From positions 230,384-294,383 of the forward strand of contig NZ_NJAG01000005.1 in NCBI RefSeq assembly GCF_002872335.1: a stretch of 64,000 nt of DNA, written 5' to 3'. Below the pieces are notes generated by a model that was not told the DNA's origin, ran no database searches, and saw nothing but the letters and a program-made list of their open reading frames with translations. A program made the position numbers and the translations under genes. Shown here one piece after another: positions 17,823 to 26,188 of this stretch. Origin of the DNA: Siphonobacter sp. BAB-5405 (GTDB lineage Bacteria; Bacteroidota; Bacteroidia; Cytophagales; Spirosomataceae). Position 1 is the stretch's first letter, and each line of letters opens with the position of its first letter.

Positions 17823-18646
17823 TATTTCTTCCGCTTGCTAATGATTAACTTGTTGGATGCCTTCTTCTTGTCGCGAGTTTTCTTACCTTTCGCTAACAGA
17901 CCCTTACGTGAGCGTGGGTGTCCTCCAGAAGCCCGGCCTTCACCACCACCCATCGGGTGATCAACTGGGTTCATTGCTACACCACGAACGCGGGGACGAC
18001 GACCTAACCAACGACGGCGACCTGCTTTACCCAGGCTTTCGTTCATGTGGTCGGCATTCGATACTGAACCTACGGTTGCAATACCTGAACCCAGTACCAT
18101 ACGGGTTTCGCCTGAGGGAAGTCGCAGAATTACGTATTTCGATTCACGTCCTACAATCTGAGCGTACGTACCAGCACTACGGGCCATCTGACCACCTTTG
18201 CCTGGCTTCAACTCAATGTTGTGAACAATCGTACCGATGGGCAGAGCCATCAGAGGAGATGCGTTACCTACTTCAGGAGCTACGCCTTCACCCGCTACGA
18301 TCGTCTGACCTACGGTCAAACCTTGGGGAGCGATGATGTAGCGTTTTTCGCCATCTGCGTATTGAACTAACGCAATACGAGCCGAACGGTTAGGATCGTA
18401 CTCGATCGTTTTTACTTCTGCTGAAACGCCTTGTTTATCGCGTTTGAAATCGATAATCCGGTATTTACGCTTGTGTCCACCACCGATGTAACGCATCGCA
18501 CGGCGACCCTGATCGTTACGACCACCTGATTTTTTCAGAGGCTCTAAGAGGCTCTTCTCAGGTTTGCTAGCCGTAATTTCGTTAAACGTCGGGGCCGAAC
18601 GAAAGCGGGTTCCCGGCGTAACAGGCTTCAACTTCTTGATTGCCAT
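17822..18646 (-). CDS. rplB: 50S ribosomal protein L2 (uL2)
   Basis: L2 is needed for subunit association and peptidyl transfer. The 274-residue product shows the family landmarks [40 protein letters not shown] and the C-terminal signature [20 protein letters not shown] with the conserved histidine. Gene order rplW-rplB-rpsS is standard. Confidence 0.98.
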   Translation of the reverse strand: MAIKKLKPVTPGTRFRSAPTFNEITASKPEKSLLEPLKKSGGRNDQGRRAMRYIGGGHKRKYRIIDFKRDKQGVSAEVKTIEYDPNRSARIALVQYADGEKRYIIAPQGLTVGQTIVAGEGVAPEVGNASPLMALPIGTIVHNIELKPGKGGQMARSAGTYAQIVGRESKYVILRLPSGETRMVLGSGIATVGSVSNADHMNESLGKAGRRRWLGRRPRVRGVAMNPVDHPMGGGEGRASGGHPRSRKGLLAKGKKTRDKKKASNKLIISKRKK

Positions 18647-18730
18647 TGGATTAATTGCTACGGTCAGGCTATGTCCTCCACTGCCAGCCTAACCTGTTCA
18701 AAACGCATCCTGGAGGAGGGGGATGTTGAA

Positions 18731-19018
18731 TTAAATGCCTTGATAGAAATCGATTACTTCACCTTCGGCAACAGTAACGATCGCTCTCTTTTTGGTGGAA
18801 GTAAAGCCAGCCGTGATTTTGGTACGCGTGCTACGAGATTTTTTCTTCCCGATTTGACGAACCGTATTCACTGACTCAACCTTCACACCGTACATTTTTT
18901 CGATGGCCTTCTTAATCTCGACCTTGTTGGCCGTAAGAGCCACTTCGAAGCCGTACTTTCCTTGCTCGTTCTGAGCCGTTGACTTTTCAGTCAGGAGCGG
19001 GCGAATGATGATGCTCAT
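18731..19018 (-). CDS. rplW: 50S ribosomal protein L23 (uL23)
   Basis: The 95-residue product starts MSIIIRPLLTEKSTAQNEQG and carries the family stretch KVEIKKAIEKMYGVKVESVN. L23 is the docking site at the tunnel exit for trigger factor and SRP. It lies between rplD and rplB. Confidence 0.97.
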   Translation of the reverse strand: MSIIIRPLLTEKSTAQNEQGKYGFEVALTANKVEIKKAIEKMYGVKVESVNTVRQIGKKKSRSTRTKITAGFTSTKKRAIVTVAEGEVIDFYQGI

Positions 19019-19059
19019 AATCTTTTGTCGTTAATCTCCAGGCCTTTCGGACCAACGGA

Positions 19060-19686
19060 TTAGTTCAATAATGCTTCGATTTTCTCTAACGCTCCTTCAG
19101 CAATGATCAAACGATCAGCATTCAGTAAAGCGTAGGTAGTCAACTGATCTGCGGGCAGCACGTTGGCTTTAGGCAGATTCCGAGCTGACAGGAATACATT
19201 GTTGTCAGCCGTCGGCAGAACCAGCAGGGTTTTCGTTTCACCCGCCTGGAAGGCGTTCAGAACCGAAATGTATTGCTTGGTCTTAGGAGAATCGAAAGTG
19301 AAGTTTTCGACAACGGTTACTACGCCGTCTTTCGCTTTAGAAGCCAGAGCTGATTTACGAGCCAGGCTTTTCACTTTCTTATTCAGTTTGAAGGAGTAAT
19401 CGCGGGGCTTAGGACCGAATACGCGAGCACCACCTTTGAAAATGTTAGCTTTGAAAGAACCGTGACGAGCTCCGCCGGTACCCTTCTGACGCATCAGTTT
19501 GCGGGTTGAGCGGGAAACTTCCCAACGTTCTTTAGCTTTGTGCGTACCCTGACGCTGATTAGCCAAGTATTGCTTTACGTCGAGCCACATTACGTGCTCG
19601 TTAGGCTCAATTGCAAACACGTCCTCAGACAGTGTTACTTTCTTCGCCGTTTCTTGGCCTTGAATATTAAATACGGACAGTTCCAT
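19060..19686 (-). CDS. rplD: 50S ribosomal protein L4 (uL4)
   Basis: L4 reaches into the exit tunnel with a basic loop, seen here as RKLMRQKGTGGARHGSFKAN with FKGGARVFGPKPRDYSFKLNKK. Length is 208 residues. In E. coli L4 also represses the S10 operon by attenuation; the leader here is not obviously similar. It lies between rplC and rplW. Confidence 0.97.
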   Translation of the reverse strand: MELSVFNIQGQETAKKVTLSEDVFAIEPNEHVMWLDVKQYLANQRQGTHKAKERWEVSRSTRKLMRQKGTGGARHGSFKANIFKGGARVFGPKPRDYSFKLNKKVKSLARKSALASKAKDGVVTVVENFTFDSPKTKQYISVLNAFQAGETKTLLVLPTADNNVFLSARNLPKANVLPADQLTTYALLNADRLIIAEGALEKIEALLN

Positions 19687-19738
19687 TTCTTGTCAAGTGC
19701 TACGTTGAGTAGAAGGGCATGTGAATACTCACACGAAC

Positions 19739-20356
19739 CTATTTCTCAAGAATTACAAATGAATTTTTGGCACCCGGAACTGAACCGCTGATCACGATCA
19801 GGTTTTGCTCAGGATACACTTTAAGTACTTGCAGGTTTTGGATTTTAACGCGGTTGTTACCCATCCGACCTGCCATGCGAAGGCCTTTGAATACCCGTGA
19901 AGGGAAAGAACAGGCACCAATCGAACCCGGGTGACGCTGACGGTTGTGCTGACCGTGCGTTTGACCGCCTACCCCACCGAAACCGTGACGTTTCACAACG
20001 CCTTGGAAACCACGACCTTTAGCCGTACCGATTGCATCGATGAATTCACCTTCAGCAAACAGCGTAGAATCGATCGTATCGCCTAAATTCAGTGATTGTT
20101 CAAAAGTTTTGAACTCTACTAACTTCCGCTTGGGAGTTGTACCGGCCTTTTTGAAGTGACCAGCCAGCGGCTTGGAAGTGTTTTTCTCTTTTTTCTCGCC
20201 GAAACCTAACTGAACAGCTTGGTAGCCATCCGTTTCGACGGTCTTTACTTGCGTCACGACGCAGGGACCGGCTTCAATCAGCGTACAAGCTACGGCAGAA
20301 CCGTCAGCGTTGTAGAGGCTGGTCATGCCAATTTTCTTCCCAATAATACCAGACAT
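19739..20356 (-). CDS. rplC: 50S ribosomal protein L3 (uL3), first gene of the cluster
   Basis: L3 starts large-subunit assembly. The chosen start is the ATG at 20354-20356 ([20 protein letters not shown]), giving 205 residues; the frame is open further upstream but that part has no L3 similarity and overlaps the promoter. The signature [20 protein letters not shown] with [14 protein letters not shown] is clear. rplC is the first gene of the unit: rpsJ, which usually precedes it, is absent from the window. A TAnnTTTG element lies 60 bases upstream. Confidence 0.98.
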   Translation of the reverse strand: MSGIIGKKIGMTSLYNADGSAVACTLIEAGPCVVTQVKTVETDGYQAVQLGFGEKKEKNTSKPLAGHFKKAGTTPKRKLVEFKTFEQSLNLGDTIDSTLFAEGEFIDAIGTAKGRGFQGVVKRHGFGGVGGQTHGQHNRQRHPGSIGACSFPSRVFKGLRMAGRMGNNRVKIQNLQVLKVYPEQNLIVISGSVPGAKNSFVILEK

Positions 20357-20415
20357 CTTCTTGATTTTTAATTGGTTATCAGCTCTCCCACCTGGGGGCC
20401 TCAGAAAACGGACTG

Positions 20416-20423
20416 CAAAAGTA
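20416..20423 (-). promoter_or_regulatory. Candidate -7 element for rplC operon
   Basis: Minus-strand TACTTTTG matches TAnnTTTG perfectly and is followed by GCAGTCC. It would place the start of transcription about 50 bases before rplC. A TTG lies 25 bases upstream, a little further than usual. Confidence 0.5.
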
Positions 20424-20789
20424 GTGCTTTTTCTGCTGTTTACCGTATCAAGACAGAAATTCCCTGAAAAATTTTGAAAACCAGTAACGTACCGAGAAGG
20501 AAAGCGGAGAGGAGACTTGCGGGGCGTACCAGATAGGCTAAAAAAGCCTGTACGCATCCAAAATCCCGAGATACGGGAAGAAGCATCCTGTCAGCTTACT
20601 ACTCAACTCCATTGCACCTGGGCATTCAAGTACTGGAGCCAGTAACAGTTCTGACGTTCAAAACCGGGCAAAACCGAAATTGACGTGGCAATCGAACAAA
20701 TAAACTCAATGGTCTGATAATCAGAGGTTCCTATAGTTCTGCCAACCATATGGAACAGCGACCTTTTGTTCGATCTTTAAACAGAGTTG

Positions 20790-20820
20790 CAAAATAAGCG
20801 GTTTTCTATTTGATAAACAA
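20790..20820 (-). promoter_or_regulatory. Candidate distal promoter for rplC operon
   Basis: On the minus strand TTG (20820-20818) is followed after 20 bases by TTATTTTG, close to the Bacteroidota pattern TTG-N19-TAnnTTTG. If used, it would give a leader of about 425 nucleotides before rplC. Confidence 0.4.
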
Positions 20821-20982
20821 GAGTTTAGGAAAAGTTTTTGTAAATTTTTGTAAATTTTTCTTGACACTGCATGAGTCCGCCTTAATTGCTTCACAATGAG
20901 CTAGTAGCTGTTGCCGTGGAGCATTGATTAGCAGGGGCTAACCTACTGATATAGCTTGCTTCCTAAATTGTATTTTTTCCAT

Positions 20983-21016
20983 AAAAAAGAGTCGGCAAGT
21001 TTCTTTGCCGACTCTT
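20983..21016 (-). terminator. Terminator of thioredoxin-like gene
   Basis: AAGAGTCGGCAA and TTGCCGACTCTT form a 12-base stem; on the minus strand a run of T follows (CTTTTTTAT). Confidence 0.85.
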
Positions 21017-21038
21017 CTATTTATGTATCAATAGTTTA

Positions 21039-21470
21039 TTACTGCTCAATGGCTTCGTTCGCAAACGTGATGAGTTGCTCGGGCGTTTTAGCTCCTGCTT
21101 CTTTTAGTACCACTTCTCCCTCGTAATCAATGAAAAACAGCGTTGGAAAACCTTCTACAGGATAGCGATCAATCAGCTTCAATCCTTCTCCCGCTTCCAT
21201 ATCCAGTTTCACGTTGATAAACTTGCTGTTATACAAATCCCCCACCTGTTTGTTCGGAAACGATTTGGTTTGCATCCACTTGCAGGGACCACACCAGGTT
21301 GTATAGGCATCGAGGAAAATCATTTTGTTTTCAGCTTTGGCTTTCGCTAAGGCCTGTTTCCACGTACCGTGAAAAAACTGGATTCCCTCTTTTTTAGGCT
21401 CATCCGAAGCATTGGTCTGAAAGGTCAGTCCAGTCAGTAGCAGGACTACTACGAGTCGAAGTGTTTTCAT
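21039..21470 (-). CDS. Exported thioredoxin-family protein
   Basis: The 143-residue product (ATG at 21468-21470) has a signal peptide (MKTLRLVVVLLLTGLTFQTNA) and a thioredoxin fold with the active-site motif WCGPCKWM (Cys60 and Cys63). The stretch GTWKQALAKAKAENKMIFLD before the motif resembles the small DUF255/Thioredoxin_7-like exported proteins. It likely reduces or isomerises disulfides in the periplasm, or serves as a thiol partner of another exported protein. It lies after dnaN, separated from it by a terminator, so it probably has its own promoter. The alternative upstream start would add 23 residues in front of the signal peptide and is less likely. Confidence 0.85.
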   Translation of the reverse strand: MKTLRLVVVLLLTGLTFQTNASDEPKKEGIQFFHGTWKQALAKAKAENKMIFLDAYTTWCGPCKWMQTKSFPNKQVGDLYNSKFINVKLDMEAGEGLKLIDRYPVEGFPTLFFIDYEGEVVLKEAGAKTPEQLITFANEAIEQ

Positions 21471-21552
21471 CGTGTTAAACAAGAAGGGATTTATCAGAAT
21501 CAATAACGTGAAGTTCGTTGTGAAAAGTCTTTTATCCAACGAATTAACAAAT

Positions 21553-21586
21553 AAAAAGAGCCTTCTTTCGAAAGGCTCCTTTTATT
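21553..21586 (-). terminator. Terminator of dnaN
   Basis: AAAAAGAGCCTT and AAGGCTCCTTTT form the stem around CTTTCG, with T-rich sequence on the minus strand beyond it, just after the dnaN stop. Confidence 0.75.
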
Positions 21587-21602
21587 TCATCTTTGAAAAT
21601 CT

Positions 21603-22727
21603 TTAAGCATACGTATTAAGCATGACCGGCATCACCAGCATCAGAATGTCTTCGTTTTCGTCCTGATCGTTGGGGACCAGAATACCCGCCCGATTAGGAG
21701 CCGATAAACGCAACTGCAATTGATTGGAGCTAAGGTTATTCAGCATTTCAATCAGGAATTTTGCATTGAAGCCAATTTCCAAATCATCGCCGCTATACTC
21801 ACAAACCAAACGCTCGGATGCCTCATTGGAGTAATCCAGATCCTCCGCTGAGATCACGAGTTCGTCCTGAGAAATTCGCAGGCGAATCTGGTGAGTCGTT
21901 TTATTGGCGTAGATAGAAATTCGACGCAACGAACTCAGCAATTCGAGTCGATTGATTGTTAAGATATTTGGATTGTTAACGGGGATCGCGTTTTCATAAT
22001 CCGGGAATCGCTCGTCGATCAATCGGCAAATCATCTTGATGTTACCAAAGGTGAAGAACGCGTTCGACTGACTGAAATCCGCCTTTACGGTCGTATCATC
22101 CGAAGGCAGGGAAGACTTCAGCAGGTTCAGTGCCTTGCGAGGAATAATCATGGTACTGGTATTGGCTGAACGCAAATCCTGCCGACGATACCGTACCAGC
22201 CGGTGGCCGTCCGTCGCTACGAAAGTTGCATTGCTTTCCCCCAGTTGAAGATACATCCCCGTCATATTAGGACGTAAATCATCGGTACTGGCGGCGAAGC
22301 TCGTGTTCGCGATGGCTTTGCCCAACACTTCTGCCGCTACCTCAATCGATAAGGTTTTGTTAACCGCCGGAACTTTCGGGAAGTCAATTGGATTCTCACC
22401 GGAAAGTTTGTACCGACCGTTTTCGGAGACGATTTCAGTACCGAACGTTTCGGCGTCAATTTTGAAGGTAATGGGTTGTTCGGGTAAACCCCGCAACGTA
22501 TCGAGTAGCAATTTAGCCGGTACAGCGATGGAACCTTTATCTGAAGATTCGACCTCTATTTCGGTAATCATAACCGTCTGTAAATCAGAGGCCGTTACCG
22601 TAAGTAGACTCCCTTCGAGTTGGAACAGGAAGTTTTCCAGAATCGGAACAATCGGATTGGACGCTACGACTCCGTTGATAGCCGCCAGTTGTTTCAACAA
22701 TGCCGAAGACGAGACGATAAATTTCAT
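21603..22727 (-). CDS. dnaN: DNA polymerase III beta subunit (sliding clamp)
   Basis: DnaN is the ring that tethers DNA polymerase III to DNA. The 374-residue length is standard and the three clamp domains are covered: MKFIVSSSALLKQLAAINGV at the start, GKAIANTSFAASTDDLRPNMTGMYLQ with ATDGHRLVRYR in the middle, and the C-terminal hydrophobic end ILMLVMPVMLNTYA, where binding partners dock. dnaA and recF are not adjacent, as often in Bacteroidota. A TACTTTCG element, one base off the TAnnTTTG pattern, lies at 22797-22804 on the minus strand, about 70 bases upstream. Confidence 0.98.
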   Translation of the reverse strand: MKFIVSSSALLKQLAAINGVVASNPIVPILENFLFQLEGSLLTVTASDLQTVMITEIEVESSDKGSIAVPAKLLLDTLRGLPEQPITFKIDAETFGTEIVSENGRYKLSGENPIDFPKVPAVNKTLSIEVAAEVLGKAIANTSFAASTDDLRPNMTGMYLQLGESNATFVATDGHRLVRYRRQDLRSANTSTMIIPRKALNLLKSSLPSDDTTVKADFSQSNAFFTFGNIKMICRLIDERFPDYENAIPVNNPNILTINRLELLSSLRRISIYANKTTHQIRLRISQDELVISAEDLDYSNEASERLVCEYSGDDLEIGFNAKFLIEMLNNLSSNQLQLRLSAPNRAGILVPNDQDENEDILMLVMPVMLNTYA

Positions 22728-23035
22728 TGACTATCAGAAGTTTAAACGAGTTTAAACAATGTATTTTTCGGATACCCGAAAATATAATTTAGAGGGCGAA
22801 AGTACAACATTTTATCACAAGGTGTGAGATTTATTTACCAAGAGCTAAAACTTTACGTACGTTTCTACTTCAGCTAACTACCCTTCTTGGATATGAATCT
22901 TAGCTCTAGCTTCGTTACTTACAGAAATAGGTGATATTTGCCCACTTTTAGGGGCACTGTAGAGCTTTCTCTACTTTTATTGCCCTGATACTCAGAAACG
23001 TTTCTAAAAACCCTTAAGCATTATTATTTAGCTCT
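22728..23035. other. Divergent intergenic region, dnaN / trehalase
   Basis: The 308 bases hold a near-consensus -7 element facing dnaN (minus-strand TACTTTCG at 22797-22804). On the plus strand GATATTTG at about 22933-22940 is a weak candidate for the trehalase gene. No small gene or RNA was recognised. Confidence 0.45.
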
Positions 23036-24658
23036 ATGCCCTTTATACTTCGTTCATGTGTTCTATCTATTCTAGCAATTCCCTTGTTACTACTTGCCTG
23101 TACACCGGCCGAACTTCAGACTCCCCCGAGTCCTGATGTAGAATTTGGACAACTCTTTGTAGATGTCCAGATGAAGGAGCTATTCCCGGACTCCAAGACC
23201 TTTGCTGATGCGGAACCACTCATTCCTGCCAAGCAGATTTTAAGGGCTTATGAAGAGCAGAAGGATAAAGAAGGCTTCGACTTAAGGGCATTTGTTAACG
23301 AGTATTTCCGCTTCCCGGATGCTCCTAATAACCACTTTGTTTCAGATACATCCTTATCACCTGAAGCTCACATCAACGCCTTATGGCCCATCCTTACCCG
23401 GAAGCCTACGGGCGAAGTGAAGGGATCTTTGCTGGCTCTCCCTCGTAGCTATGTCGTACCGGGAGGCCGCTTTGGTGAGATTTACTACTGGGATAGCTAT
23501 TTCACGATGCTGGGCTTACAGGAAGCGGGTGAAGACTCTCTGATTGAAGGGATGGTCTCCAACTTCGCTCACCTCATTCGGTATCAGGGTCACGTTCCGA
23601 ACGGAAACCGGAGTTACTATCTGAGCCGCTCGCAGCCACCGTATTTTTCACTGATGGTACGATTGCTGGCTGAAACCCGCAATAATGATCAGATTATCGC
23701 TCAGTACTTGCCCGAGTTATTGAAAGAATACTATTTCTGGATGGGGGCTGCCAACGAGGATGACATGAAAAAGACGGGTGACCTGAAGCCGGGTGAAGCG
23801 TACCGACGCGTAGTTCGTCTGCCAGGTAACTATCAGTTAAATCGGTATTACGATGATAGTGATACGCCTCGTCCGGAAGCCTATAAGGAAGACGTAGCCA
23901 TCGCCCAACACACGGGTCGCAAAGCCGAAGAAGTATACCGCGACATTCGGGCGGGTGCTGAATCAGGCTGGGACTTTACCGCTCGTTGGTTCCGCGACGG
24001 CAAGACAATGGGAACGATCCATACGACGGATATTATTCCGGTGGATTTGAACTGTCTGCTGTACGAACTGGAAATGACGCTGGCGGAAGGTTATACGCTG
24101 ATTAATGATCAGGCTCACAGCCAAAGCTTCAAAAACCTGGCCGAAAAGCGTAAAAAGGCTATTCAGCAGTTTTGCTGGAATAAGGAAGACGGATTTTACC
24201 ACGATTACGACTTCAAAGAAGCCAGGCAAACGCCCATTGCCTCCCTGGCGGCAGTGTATCCCCTATTCTTTAACATTGCTACGGAAGATCAGGCAAGATT
24301 AGTAGCAAAGCGATTAAAAGATGATTTCCTGAAACCGGGTGGGCTTACTACTACCTTGGTTCAAACCGGACAGCAATGGGATGCTCCCAATGGCTGGGCT
24401 CCCCTGCATTGGATGGCTATTCAGGGCTTGCGGAATTATAAAGAAACGGCTCTGGCCCAAGAAATCCGGGATATTTGGGTGGAAGAAAACGTCCGGGTTT
24501 ACAAAGCCACGGGCCGTATGGTAGAAAAGTATAATGTGTACGACACTTCCCTGCTCGGCGGCGGCGGTGAATATCCGCTGCAAGATGGCTTTGGCTGGAC
24601 GAATGGTGTACTTCTAAAGTTACTGGCGGAAGATAAGAAAAGCGAACCTAAGCAGTAA
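23036..24658 (+). CDS. treA: Trehalase, lipoprotein (GH37)
   Basis: The enzyme splits trehalose into two glucose molecules. Both GH37 signatures are present: PGGRFGEIYYWDSY at 142-155 and QWDAPNGWAP at 447-456, with the catalytic acid region ESGWDFTARWF and the MVEKYNV stretch near residue 498 that contains the catalytic base. The N-terminus has a lipobox (LLLLAC, Cys22), so unlike the soluble periplasmic E. coli TreA this one is probably membrane-anchored in the periplasm or at the outer membrane. It is a single gene with a strong terminator after it. The 540-residue length is normal. Confidence 0.93.
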   Translation: MPFILRSCVLSILAIPLLLLACTPAELQTPPSPDVEFGQLFVDVQMKELFPDSKTFADAEPLIPAKQILRAYEEQKDKEGFDLRAFVNEYFRFPDAPNNHFVSDTSLSPEAHINALWPILTRKPTGEVKGSLLALPRSYVVPGGRFGEIYYWDSYFTMLGLQEAGEDSLIEGMVSNFAHLIRYQGHVPNGNRSYYLSRSQPPYFSLMVRLLAETRNNDQIIAQYLPELLKEYYFWMGAANEDDMKKTGDLKPGEAYRRVVRLPGNYQLNRYYDDSDTPRPEAYKEDVAIAQHTGRKAEEVYRDIRAGAESGWDFTARWFRDGKTMGTIHTTDIIPVDLNCLLYELEMTLAEGYTLINDQAHSQSFKNLAEKRKKAIQQFCWNKEDGFYHDYDFKEARQTPIASLAAVYPLFFNIATEDQARLVAKRLKDDFLKPGGLTTTLVQTGQQWDAPNGWAPLHWMAIQGLRNYKETALAQEIRDIWVEENVRVYKATGRMVEKYNVYDTSLLGGGGEYPLQDGFGWTNGVLLKLLAEDKKSEPKQ

Positions 24659-24670
24659 GAAAAGCAAAAG

Positions 24671-24708
24671 CGAGGGCCGTATCTAATTTATAGATACGGC
24701 CCTTTTTC
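24671..24708. terminator. Terminator shared by trehalase and serine hydrolase
   Basis: GGGCCGTATCTA (24674-24685) pairs perfectly with TAGATACGGCCC (24691-24702), followed by TTTTT. It lies between two convergent genes and touches the stop codon of the serine hydrolase gene. Confidence 0.85.
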
Positions 24709-25822
24709 AATTCGTCAGGCGATGAAAGGTTTGCCAATTCATTTGCGGTTTTAGATCGGGTTCCGTTTGTAGTACGGTCAATACTTCATTGAAAAATGCG
24801 TGATGATTGGCCCGATTCGAGAACATTACCAGCAATACATCTTTTTCAGGAATACGAATGACCACGTTGCTAAAACCGCTGGTCGTGCCGCTGTGAAATA
24901 ACTCGATAGGAGAGGTTTTCTGAATAAACCAGCCCAGACCGTATCCTGAGCCCGGTAATTCGGGAAAGGCGAAAGCTACCGTCTGTAATTTTTTATTCAA
25001 GTCCAAGGGCTTGCCCTGCTGTAAGGCCTGATACCAGCGAAAATAGTCGGCCAGCGAGGTATATACACAACCATCTCCCCGGGTGGCACTCGTCAGGCTC
25101 TGATCGGATTCTTGCGTATTTCCTTCGTCCGTGACGGTATAACCCAAAGCCCGATGCGGATACGTTTTCCCAGCCTCGTATACAAACGTATCTTTTAGGC
25201 CCAGGGGCAGAAACAGTCGTTCTTTCATGAACGTCCCATAAGCCTGACCGGACACCCGTTGAACCACCATGGCCAGTAAGCAGAACCCTGAATTACTGTA
25301 CCGAAACTGGGTAACGGGTTTAAAATATGTCTGCGTTTGATCCTGTAATAATTTAACTACGTCTTCATCCAGAATCTGCCGGTGCCAGGTACTGTCCATC
25401 AACTCTTCATAATCATGAATACCCGAAGTATGCGTAAGCAAATGTTGCAGGGTAATACGTGAAGCCAGTTCTGTACGGAATTCCGGGAAAAAGCGGTTTA
25501 GAGGATCCGTTAGTTTCAGTTTCCCTTCCTGTTCGAGCAGTAGAATGCCCATGGCTGTAAACTGTTTGGAAACAGAGGCCATGCGGAAGGTCGTTCGCAA
25601 ACTGATTTTCTCCTGCGTATCAGCTCGGGCCAACCCAGCCGTTCCCGCATATAAAACCTTTCCCTTACGTACGACACCAATGCTTACGCCCGGCCCCTCG
25701 CCGGAAATCCGTTGAGCCAGTAGGCGATCCAGCCGCGAAGCCATAGACTGAGCCTGTAGGGTACCACTAATCAATGTAAATAATAGGCATACTAGAGCCC
25801 GATTTTGTTTTAAACTACCCAT
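24707..25822 (-). CDS. Serine hydrolase, beta-lactamase/class C PBP family
   Basis: The 371-residue product (ATG at 25820-25822) has a signal peptide ending near TLQAQ and the three motifs of the serine beta-lactamase-like fold: SVSK (Ser83, Lys86), YSN (175-177) and HSGT (310-313), the last in place of KTG as is usual in the esterase/D-aminopeptidase-like members. Such proteins include peptidases acting on cell-wall peptides, esterases and some beta-lactamases. Which of these applies cannot be read here; resistance to beta-lactams should not be assumed. It is a single gene, convergent with the trehalase gene. Confidence 0.86.
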   Translation of the reverse strand: MGSLKQNRALVCLLFTLISGTLQAQSMASRLDRLLAQRISGEGPGVSIGVVRKGKVLYAGTAGLARADTQEKISLRTTFRMASVSKQFTAMGILLLEQEGKLKLTDPLNRFFPEFRTELASRITLQHLLTHTSGIHDYEELMDSTWHRQILDEDVVKLLQDQTQTYFKPVTQFRYSNSGFCLLAMVVQRVSGQAYGTFMKERLFLPLGLKDTFVYEAGKTYPHRALGYTVTDEGNTQESDQSLTSATRGDGCVYTSLADYFRWYQALQQGKPLDLNKKLQTVAFAFPELPGSGYGLGWFIQKTSPIELFHSGTTSGFSNVVIRIPEKDVLLVMFSNRANHHAFFNEVLTVLQTEPDLKPQMNWQTFHRLTN

Positions 25823-26188
25823 GGTTAAGAGGACAAACACTCTTGCTTTTGAAAACCTACTTCATTACCTAAGGTTGCGTTTTCTAAATGAATAAAACTG
25901 GCAATGAACGCAAAAAAAACGAAGCTTTAAAAGCTTTTTTCTGCCTTTATATTTGGCTAAACTTAAGCATTGAAAAATTAGGTTTTTTCAATAGCAATCA
26001 TAAAATTGCCGTTCGTTTGCCTTTAAATTAGTTGGATTGCGAGCGTTTTTGTTTCTTTTCAGCAAAAAACGAATCTGTTTACTCTCCAACAATCGCGTCA
26101 TTCCGTACCTCGATTCCTGCCTCTTGAATTCTGATTCCTGGGGGTAGGTATACACGAATTGATCAGCGGACCTTCCCGCTTTAAACTT
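25823..26188. other. Divergent intergenic region, serine hydrolase / SNF2 helicase
   Basis: The 366 bases are AT-rich. A plus-strand TATATTTG at 25948-25955 fits TAnnTTTG but lies about 235 bases before the helicase ATG and has no TTG at the right distance. No small gene or RNA was recognised. Confidence 0.4.

Larger units (their letters stand above)
20357..21038. other. Leader/promoter region of the ribosomal protein cluster
   Basis: This 682-base stretch holds no convincing gene. On the minus strand it carries two promoter-like sites facing rplC: one close to the gene (20416-20423) and one about 430 bases upstream (20790-20820). The part between can fold: for example GCGTACAGGCT and AGCCTATCTGGTACGC near 20530-20560 on the minus strand. 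At 20841-20862 the word GTAAATTTTT occurs twice in a row. The far end (20983-21016) is the terminator of the neighbouring thioredoxin-like gene. Confidence 0.55.

Noticed and set aside
24707..25822. Calling the serine hydrolase a beta-lactamase resistance gene
   Set aside because: The HSGT motif and the exported class C-like fold are shared with many esterases and peptidases; nothing points to drug hydrolysis.
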